In this document: one piece after another, positions 42,877-49,316 of the stretch
How positions within the stretch are numbered: position 1 is the first letter of the stretch
How the letters are laid out: every line of letters starts with the position of its first letter
Source of the DNA: Eubacteriales Family XIII. Incertae Sedis bacterium
GTDB taxonomy: Bacteria; Bacillota; Clostridia; Peptostreptococcales; Anaerovoracaceae
Direction: 5' to 3'
Assembly (NCBI GenBank): GCA_031261345.1
Contig: JAISKC010000033.1
Location: 1 to 49,316, forward strand
Length of the DNA: 49,316 nt
Made by a program: the position numbers and the translations under genes
Notes under the pieces: generated by a model
The model's input: only the letters and a program-made list of their open reading frames with translations
The model's database searches: none
What the model was told of the DNA's origin: nothing

Positions 42877-43920
42877 GTGATACTTTATGTGAATGGTTAT
42901 TGTTTTGTGATTTGGTTTTGGGAAAGTGGGTATGGTTTGGGGATACATAAGGTTAAGGATAATAGTTTGAAGTTGATTCTTGATGATCACGAGTTGTTTG
43001 TTGAGTTTTTGCGGGATTTCATTGAGGTGGATTTGCTGAAGAGCGTTGCGCCGGAGGATGTTGAGGACATTACTGAGAGGTTTCTGCCTCTGTTTGATGA
43101 GAATAAGGATTCCGATACCGTGAAACGCATACGGCTCAGGGGCGATGATGAGTCTCCGCTCTATGTGGTGGCCTTGGTTGAGCACGAATCCGGCGTGAAT
43201 TTTCGGTCTTCGTTTAAAATGCTGCATTACATTACTCTTATTCTCAGCGATTATGAGAAGATGATGAATAGGGAGAAAAACGGGATTATCTATAGACGGG
43301 ACTTCAAGTATCCGCCGGTGCTTCCTGTGGTTTTCTACGATGGGCCGGGGGAGTGGACGGCGGAGTTGAATTTCCTCGACAGAACGCAGATGAATGATGT
43401 ATTCTATAAGTACATACCGAAGTTCGAGTATGAATTGGTGTCTTTGAACAAGTATGGGGCGGACGACCTTGTGAAGTTCAAGGATACGCTGTCTTTGATA
43501 ATGCTGATAGACAAGATTCAGACGGGCGATGGGCTGAGCTTACTCAGCCAGTTGCCGCAGGACTATATCGAAACGTTGTCGCAGGATATACCGGATGAAC
43601 TTACGAAACTGGTGTCCGATGTGGTGACGGCGCTGCTTGTTAGGGCGAATATACCCAAGGATGAAATTGATGAGATTACTGATAGGATACAGGAACGGAG
43701 GCTTCAAGAGATGTTTTCATTCATAGACGGATACGATGTACAGGAGACTAGGCGCGTCTCAAGGGCTGAGGGCAAACGTGAGGGCAAGCTTGCTGGCATA
43801 AGAGTGGGCGAGAAAAAAGGCAAGCGTGATGATGCTCGTGGTATGAAGGCTGAGGGTATTTCGATTGAGACTATTGCCAAAATCACGGGTTTGAGCGTTA
43901 AGGCGATTGAAAAACTGTAG
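42877..43920 (+). CDS. Rpn-family recombination-promoting nuclease (PD-(D/E)XK)
   Basis: A protein of up to 347 residues. The family core is present: KDNSLKLILDDHELFVEFL at the N-terminus, YVVALVEHESGVNFRSSFKM with the E-x-E/Q nuclease position, and LPVVFYDGPGEWT. The C-terminal tail EGISIETIAKITGLSVKAIE is the usual Rpn DNA-binding-like end, after a Lys/Gly/Arg-rich repeat stretch. Rpn proteins are DNA endonucleases, common in many copies in gut Bacillota. Start is uncertain: GTG 42877 begins the open frame, but TTG 42937 behind GTGGG fits the usual start of the family better. Not part of the CIS cluster. Confidence 0.8.
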   Translation: MILYVNGYCFVIWFWESGYGLGIHKVKDNSLKLILDDHELFVEFLRDFIEVDLLKSVAPEDVEDITERFLPLFDENKDSDTVKRIRLRGDDESPLYVVALVEHESGVNFRSSFKMLHYITLILSDYEKMMNREKNGIIYRRDFKYPPVLPVVFYDGPGEWTAELNFLDRTQMNDVFYKYIPKFEYELVSLNKYGADDLVKFKDTLSLIMLIDKIQTGDGLSLLSQLPQDYIETLSQDIPDELTKLVSDVVTALLVRANIPKDEIDEITDRIQERRLQEMFSFIDGYDVQETRRVSRAEGKREGKLAGIRVGEKKGKRDDARGMKAEGISIETIAKITGLSVKAIEKL

Positions 43921-44008
43921 TTCGACTCAATTGGGTATTTTCACCATTCGTCAAATTTTATTTTTGCTCGACATCTTTTTGGGATTTTTGGGCTGCAGGA
44001 ACTAATGC

Positions 44009-44036
44009 TTGCATATAAAGATGTATGGTGTATAAT
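44009..44036 (+). promoter_or_regulatory. Strong promoter without a following gene
   Basis: TTGCAT (44009-44014), 16 bases, perfect TATAAT (44031-44036). Transcription would start near 44043. The nearest gene start is 300 bases away and two terminator-like hairpins lie between, so it likely serves a small RNA. Confidence 0.6.
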
Positions 44037-44042
44037 GAAAAT

Positions 44043-44132
44043 ACAAAAGCGGTGAACGCAGCCAACAAAAGAAATGCGAATGAAAAAAGTAAAGCGTGCG
44101 AGACGGCAAAGTTCCGTCCGCACGTTTGTTTA
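44043..44132 (+). ncRNA. Candidate small RNA of about 90 bases
   Basis: The segment starts right after a TTGCAT-16-TATAAT promoter and ends in a GC-rich hairpin (44095-44124; 11 paired bases with one bulge) followed by TTTGTTTATT. It holds A-rich single-stranded stretches, and no good ORF with a ribosome site. The family is not recognised. Of the 429-base gap 43921-44349, the first 90 bases show nothing clear. Confidence 0.45.
44095..44132 (+). terminator. Terminator hairpin of the candidate small RNA
   Basis: CGTGCG+GACGG (44095-44106, one bulged A) pairs with CCGTCCGCACG (44114-44124) around a 7-base loop, then a moderately T-rich stretch follows. Confidence 0.55.
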
Positions 44133-44228
44133 TTGTACTTTCGATTGGCACGTCCAAATATATAATAATTTATTTTGAAATATTTTTGATTCTGGGCAGT
44201 TTTTTTGTTTTGTTTCTTTCTTGTATAT

Positions 44229-44278
44229 ATGTCCGGCAATTGGGGCGGACGTTTTTTTTAAGTTTTTCAAACTTTTTT
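44229..44278 (+). terminator. Strong T8 terminator, plus a weaker second one
   Basis: A 7-base stem (44229-44237 region GTCCG with CGGAC at 44246-44250, wobble-extended) is followed by eight T (44252-44259). Just downstream AAGTTT/AAACTT (44260-44274) with four more T forms a second weak one. Both act on the + strand and shield the surface-protein gene from read-through. No gene lies between this and the small RNA; a bare TATAAT at 44161-44166 might start a second short transcript. Confidence 0.6.
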
Positions 44279-44290
44279 CTGAAAAAATGT

Positions 44291-44320
44291 TTAAAGTGGG
44301 GAAAACGGGGTATATATAAT
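44291..44320 (+). promoter_or_regulatory. Promoter of the giant beta-helix surface protein
   Basis: Perfect TATAAT (44315-44320) within an alternating TA run; the -35 is poor (TTAAAG 44291-44296, 18-base spacer). Start near 44327. A GGGGG ribosome site (about 44340-44344) lies 5 bases before ATG 44350. Confidence 0.5.
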
Positions 44321-44349
44321 GTATAAGAGTAATTTATAAGGGGGATATT

Positions 44350-47300
44350 ATGAGAAACAGTATCAGGCAAGGTAAAAGTAGAAGTTCAATTGGACAGCGA
44401 GCGTCGGCAGCATTTTTGACCGTGGTTTTGCTGGTAATGGCCATAGTGCCTCAAATGGCGATGGCAACCGATATGGAAGAAATTTCCACGGGGGGGGTAT
44501 TAGTATAGACGAATCTCAGGGGGAAGCGACAGACGCTACTTCCGAAGAATCTCAAACCACTGCCGATGACGAAAATATCGCCACGGCAGACGATGATAGC
44601 CTCGTCAATACAGACGACAAAAATCCTGTCATTTTGGCAGATGACAAAATCGTCATTCCGGTAGGCAACAATCCTGTCAAAAATGCCATTGAGTCGGAAT
44701 CAGAAATTTCCACATTAAACTCTTCATCTGAAGAAGATGCAATAAGTACATTGGCAGACCCAAATGTGACGGTCGCCAATCAGACAGATTTGCAGGCAGA
44801 AATCGATAACGCGACGAATAATGTCAATAAGACCATCGCCATCAGCGCCAGTTTTGATATTACTACGGCCATAACTGTGACGACGAACAAAGTCATCACA
44901 ATTATCAGCAACGCCCCGACGAATTTTCAGCTAACTAAGACAACCGCAGGTGCGGCTTTCACGCTCAGCGGCGGCGGCAATTTAACGCTTGAAGACATCA
45001 CCCTGAACGGCTACGCAAGCAACATCAGTGCGTTAATCACTTTTGATACGGGCGGAGGCACGTTCAATTTGAATAATGCGACGATTCAGGGAAATACCAA
45101 TACCACCGCTAACCAAGGTGGGGCAATTAGCACGAGTAATAATGCCGATATCACAATCAATATAAACGAAGGTAGCCGAATTCAGAACAACACAGCAGCT
45201 ATTAAAGGCGGAGCGATTTATACGAGTCCCAACAACGCAACCAACGCCGTGATTTTAAATATCACGGGCGCGATCTTTGACAATAATCAGGTAGCCGTAT
45301 CTGGTACCGGCAACGGCGGTGGTGCACTATTCTTAGGCAACTTCGTTACGACAAGAATAGATGGAAGCAGTTTTACGGACAATACTACCGGCGGTGCGTA
45401 CGGCGGTGCAATTTATGCCACCGGCGCGTCGTCGTCCTTTACGATGACAGATACCATAATTAGTGGAAATATTATCAGTGGTGCGGCAATTAGTTATGGA
45501 GGTGGTGCTTATCTTAATGCAGTAAATACGGTTAGCATCTCTGACTCAACTTTTGATAATAATACAGTCGCACCCACCAGTGGAAGCTTTTCGGCCGTCG
45601 GTGGCGGTTTGGGCGTGTCAGGTGCCGGAACCAGTGTCAGTATTACCGACACCAGTTTTACCAATAATACTGTATCAGGCCCCAGCAATGGCAGTGGTGG
45701 TGGGCTAAGTCTCGCTACATCCGCAACAACGGTAACCTTGTCTAACTTGACTGTGACCGGTAACGAGGCATTAGGTGCTGGAACCAATAACTACGGTGGC
45801 GGTATCTTTTCCTCATCAGCAACCCTGACCTCAATAAACAACTCGACCATATCCGGCAACACTTCAGGAGAAGGTGGCGGTATTCATTCCGGATCAGCAA
45901 CCTTGACCTCAATAAACAACTCGACCATATCCGACAACACTGCCAAAATGAATGGTGGCGGTATTTTTTATAGAGGTGCCAAAGACTTGACTATCACAGA
46001 TACCACAATCACCGGCAATACGGCAACGGGTGGTCAGGGCGGCGGTATTTGTCTTGCTTCCAATGGCACAGCGGATTCGGAATACAAGCTGACCTTGTCC
46101 GGTACAACGAAAGTTGGCGACACGGGTGCGGGCAAGAGAAATGCCGCCGGATCTTATGGCGGCGGTATCTCAGCTGGAAATTATGTGTTTATTACTATGC
46201 AGAATGGCGTGAAGGTAAACAATAACACCGCCGGTACGTACGGCGGCGGCATCAGCTTGGGTACATTCAGTAGATTGACGACACCGGGTTATTTTGAGAT
46301 AAACAACAATACCGCTGGTACCAATGGTGGTGGACTTTACACTACCACAGTTGGCTTTGCCTTAAATATGAACAGTGGCACAATCAACGGCAACCATGCC
46401 GCAACAAAAGGAAATGGCTCTGGCGGTGGTTTTACTATTTCGTCTGGCAATGCGACAACACCGGCAACGGTTACGCTGAGCGGTTCGGCATCTGTTTCTA
46501 ACAACACTTTAGGTACGCAGATCGGTGATGCCGGTGGTTCTGATTGTTATGGTGGTGGATTTAAAACCGGCAACTTTACAAATATCATATTGTCAGATAA
46601 TGCAGTCGTTAAAAACAACTCCGCCAAGATTAACGGCGGTGGAATAAATACGGGGAATGCCTCTACTATAGAAATGACAGGTAGTGCCCAAGTCAACAAC
46701 AATGCTGCCGGGACATCTGGCGGAGGTATTAATATGGGCGGCTACAGCGGCACCACACCGGTTAGTTTCACTATGAGCGGCGACACGCAAGTCATTGGCA
46801 ATCGTTCGGCGCAAACTGCCAACAACGGTAATGGCGGCGGCGTCCAAATTGGCAACGGTGTTGCGGGTGTAAATACAATAGTGGACTTGTCGGGCAATGC
46901 CAAAGTAAGCAACAACTATGCCGGATATGACGCAGATGGCGAAGCAACGGGTTTCACCGGAAATAATGGCGGAATTGGCATCGGGACTTTTGCCGATGTT
47001 ACTATATCTGGCAAAGTACAGATAGACGGCAACAAGGCGACAGTCAGTGGTGGCGGAATATCTTTTAGTACAAGCTCGGATACAGAAATTAAGGGTGGTG
47101 CTGAAATCAAGAACAATACATCCGGTAACCATGGCGGTGGTATTGCGGTTTTGGGTGGTAATTCTAAGCTTGATATTAGTGGCGAAGTGGCTGTTAGTGG
47201 AAATAAAACTTATAGTAATGGTGGTGGGATTTATGTTTACTCTTCTAACACTGTACTTGATATTAGCGAGGATGTAGTCGTCAGTGGAAATACGGCTGGT

Positions 47301-49034
47301 CAAAATGGCGGTGGAATTAATATTAGCGGTAATGGTTCTACTCTTAATATTAGTGACAATGTGCATATAGATAGCAATAAGGCTACCAGTTTTGGCGGTG
47401 GTATCTTAACCTTTGCTGATACAGCAGTTACTGGTGATGCGCATATAGTTGGTAATACGTCTGATTTACAGGGCGGCGGAATTTATGCAACTGGTTTGCT
47501 CACTATTTCAGGTGGAACTATAAATAACAATACTACCGGGACAAATGGCGGCGGCGTTTATGTTGCGTATGCTGACTTGGAAAAGCTTGATGTCGCTTCT
47601 ACTGTGACATTCGCAAACAACACAGCCGCGACCTATGCTCTTGGTGTGACTCCTGATGACTTGGCTACTTACAATGCTCATGTCGCTAAGGCAAACAATA
47701 CTTGGACGAAGTGTCCCGCAACAGGTCGTTCATTCCTTCGTGGCTATAACAACTATGACATCAGTTATGCGAAAGAGAGTTCGCCTGGAGTCCCACTTCC
47801 GATGTATGCGGTCAAGTTTGCACATGATTCACATGGTAGCCTCACCGGAAGTGTCAACTATCCGAATATCTACGAGGGTACAAAGTGGGTTGACGCAGGC
47901 ATCGTGGCACCTGCGCCTACACCTTCATCACACTATCTGTTTGATGCATGGTCAGCTTCTATTCCTTCCGGCACCTTTGCCATTACTGGGGATTTGACCT
48001 TCACTGCGAAATTCAAGCTCGACAGCCACACGGTGAAGTTCGTCGATTACAATGGGAACCAGATTGGCGATGTCCAGACGCTTATTCATGGAACAGGCGC
48101 TACGGCTCCGGCGGATCCTTCACGCGAGGGTTACACTTTCAAGGGCTGGGACAGGAGCTTCGACAATGTTACTGAGAACCTGACTGTGAAGGCCTTGTAT
48201 GATTTGATACCCGACGAGCGACCGGCGATTGTTGACCCGATTGACGATCCGGTAATAGACCCAGTAATAGATCCAGTTGAAACCTACTCGGTCAGCTATG
48301 TGGGCGGCGGAGAGAATGTGACGGGGTTGCCTGCGGGGGCGGCGGAGCTTGAGCAGGGAGATATGTATACCGTATCGAATACCGTGCCGACGAGAAATGG
48401 ATTCACTTTCGTTGGCTGGCGGAACGGTTCCGGAAATGTGCTTCGCGGCGGGGACAGCTTCAGAATGCCAGCGAGAAATGAGACGTTGACGGCACAGTGG
48501 GACAGCGAAACGGCTGTGGTTACTACCGCTGCTACTACAACCGCGGGCCTCAATACCGAGGTGGTAGCGGAGCCGAAGGAGCCTTCTTCTGCGGCGGCGG
48601 ACAAGGCGGCGGTCGTGCAGGCGGCGAGGGATGCGGGCATACCGATTCTTCCTGGCGGAGTGCCGCTCTATGCTCCCGAGAATTTCGGCACATGGGCTCT
48701 GCTCGATTTGGTTCTTGCGGTGCTCGGCGTTGTGCTTGCAGCTATCATGCTAGTCAATTATTTGGCGAGGAAGAGAAGCGAGGAGGACCTCGTGAATGAT
48801 GGGCGGCTTTCGGAGCTCGGCGGCAGAAAGAGATTCCGCTTCCTCGTGCTCGGGTTCGCCTTCGCAATCGCCGGAGTGGTGATTTTCTTCCTGACGCAGG
48901 ATATGAGCCTGCCGATGGTGCTCGTTGACAAGTGGACGGTGGTTCTTGCAATCCTGTTTGGGGCGGAGATTGTTTTCTCAAACCGCCTGAACAGGGCCGA
49001 TGAGGACGAGGAAGAAGCAATCGCTATCGCTTGA
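44350..49034 (+). CDS. Giant beta-helix surface protein, interrupted by a one-base frameshift in a G8 tract
   Basis: ATG 44350 (ribosome site GGGGG) gives a signal peptide (AAFLTVVLLVMAIVPQMAMA) and then stops at TAG 44503-44505. The same protein goes on in the neighbouring frame from the G tract at 44490-44497 to 49034; a ninth G (or a -1 shift) would join the parts into about 1561 residues. After an acidic Ser/Thr/Asp-rich spacer come about 900 residues of beta-helix repeats with NNTA...GGGI rhythm (Pmp-like), then three InlB/Flg_new-type modules (GYTFKGWD, GFTFVGWR), a PVIDPVIDPV linker, and three membrane helices near the C-terminus (FGTWALLDLVLAVLGVVLAA). Probably a surface-displayed adhesin. 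The long part alone opens at TTG 44634, which has no export signal. Confidence 0.8.
44490..44497 (+). repeat. G8 homopolymer at the frameshift point
   Basis: Eight G follow ACG in codons 47-50 of the surface protein. Nine would keep the frame open. A tract of this length is prone to slipped-strand changes and to transcription or ribosome slippage. Confidence 0.75.
45815..45941 (+). repeat. 78-base tandem duplication inside the beta-helix gene
   Basis: A 49-base block at 45815-45863 recurs at 45893-45941 with two mismatches, one 26-residue beta-helix coil apart (SINNSTISGNTS then SINNSTISDNTA). The near identity suggests a recent duplication and possible length variation. Confidence 0.7.
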
Positions 49035-49069
49035 TTTTATTTTGAAAGACCGGCTCCCGGGTCGTCAGT

Positions 49070-49091
49070 AGAATTAGGGTAGAATTAGGGG
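49070..49091 (+). repeat. Tandem 11-base repeat
   Basis: AGAATTAGGGT (49070-49080) is followed at once by AGAATTAGGGG (49081-49091). The second unit runs into the palindromic repeat next to it. Confidence 0.6.
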
Positions 49092-49146
49092 ACAGGTCCG
49101 CTGTCTTACTTTTTTCCAGAAAACAGGACAGCGGACCTGTCCCCTA
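49086..49146. repeat. 20-base perfect inverted repeat (palindromic element)
   Basis: Arms 49086-49105 and 49127-49146 match perfectly (TAGGGGACAGGTCCGCTGTC and its complement) around a 21-base loop. The arms look like dispersed palindromes found in many Clostridia genomes; it may also stop transcription from the surface protein gene, although there is no T-run after it. Confidence 0.65.
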
Positions 49147-49152
49147 GCGTTC

Positions 49153-49184
49153 AAGGTCTTGCCCCAGCTGGGGTGAGACCTTTT
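49153..49184 (+). terminator. Terminator-like stem directly before the intron
   Basis: AAGGTCT-TG-CCCCAG (49153-49167) pairs with CTGGGG-TG-AGACCTT (49168-49182); the inner two pairs are G-T wobbles. TT follows. This is a strong stem close to the splice site of the group II intron. Confidence 0.55.
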
Positions 49185-49188
49185 GCTA

Positions 49189-49316
49189 GTGTGCTCGGCA
49201 TGGGCGATGACTTGACGGTGAAAGTCCGTTACAGGCTTGGCAGTAGGAACTGTTAGCAGAGGACAAGGGTGTCCATCGCGAGGTGGAATCTGAAGGAAGT
49301 CTAATGCAAAGCCTCG
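49189..49316 (+). mobile_element. Group II intron, 5' end (cut by the window edge)
   Basis: GTGTG at 49189 fits the GUGYG 5' splice consensus. Next come GGCATGGG, GGTGAAAGTCC, CAGGCTTGGCAGTAGGAACT, GGACAAGGGTGTCC and GGTGGAATCTGAAGGAAG, all typical of domain I of bacterial ORF-bearing group II introns. The reverse transcriptase/maturase gene should lie beyond the window. The insertion site is 6 bases after a terminator-like stem. Exact intron class is not decided. Confidence 0.85.

Noticed and set aside
44074-44178. Small Arg-rich ORF across the small RNA
   Set aside because: It has no ribosome site and crosses the terminator hairpin.
44350-44505. Separate 51-residue secreted peptide
   Set aside because: It is in phase with the downstream surface protein except for one base at a G8 tract; a split gene is more likely.
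46593-47366. 257-residue minus-strand frame in the beta-helix gene
   Set aside because: Repetitive Ser/Thr/Ile composition from reading the repeats backward, with no ribosome site or motif.
45000-47600. CRISPR-like or satellite repeat in the Gly/Asn-rich gene
   Set aside because: The periodicity is codon-based and encodes beta-helix coils in one open frame.

Overview
The window reads as a chromosomal piece of a Gram-positive anaerobe, probably Bacillota/Clostridia. The grounds are purine-rich Shine-Dalgarno sites on nearly every gene, a C-terminal sortase-type signal (VPLTG, hydrophobic segment, RRRK), an Rpn-family nuclease, and large surface proteins with InlB-type repeats. The genus cannot be told. 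By eye GC is near one half, with more AT-rich stretches at both flanks. All convincing genes lie on the + strand.

Left flank (1-2041): the C-terminal end of a wall-anchored surface protein, a terminator hairpin, and a stand-alone AAA_14/DUF4143-type ATPase with its own promoter.

Core (2168-42635): one very long co-directional cluster encoding a contractile injection system (CIS) of the eCIS/T6SS-iv type. It holds a cap/terminator (DUF4255), sheath, two tube-type proteins, a gp41-like tail assembly protein, a DUF6760-like small protein, two Afp7-like adaptors without LysM, a VgrG split into gpD-like and gpV-like genes, gp25, two baseplate-J proteins, a tail protein I homologue, an Afp15-like AAA+ ATPase and a DUF4280 PAAR-like tip. 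No capsid, terminase, integrase, lysis or obvious tail-fibre gene is present.

Two things stand out upstream of the tail genes. First, a GNAT-like acetyltransferase is followed by a 2450-residue, mostly helical, unrecognised protein (cargo or structural candidate). Second, a block of five probable membrane or exported proteins (12505-21757) sits between a conserved CIS-type protein and the cap. These are a single-pass protein, a four-TM sensor with a HAMP-like linker and a degenerate class III cyclase-like domain, a MORN-repeat membrane protein, a secreted TolC-like helical protein, and an anchored coiled-coil protein with a stalk-like domain. Their tight coupling (ATGA overlaps, gaps of 5-15 bases) suggests a membrane-linked, signal-responsive CIS rather than a freely released particle. 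This is inference.

Right flank (42636-49316): a repeat-rich spacer, an Rpn nuclease, a 429-base intergenic region with a likely small RNA and strong terminators, a giant beta-helix surface protein split by a one-base frameshift in a G8 tract (possible phase variation), palindromic repeats, and the 5' end of a group II intron cut by the window edge.
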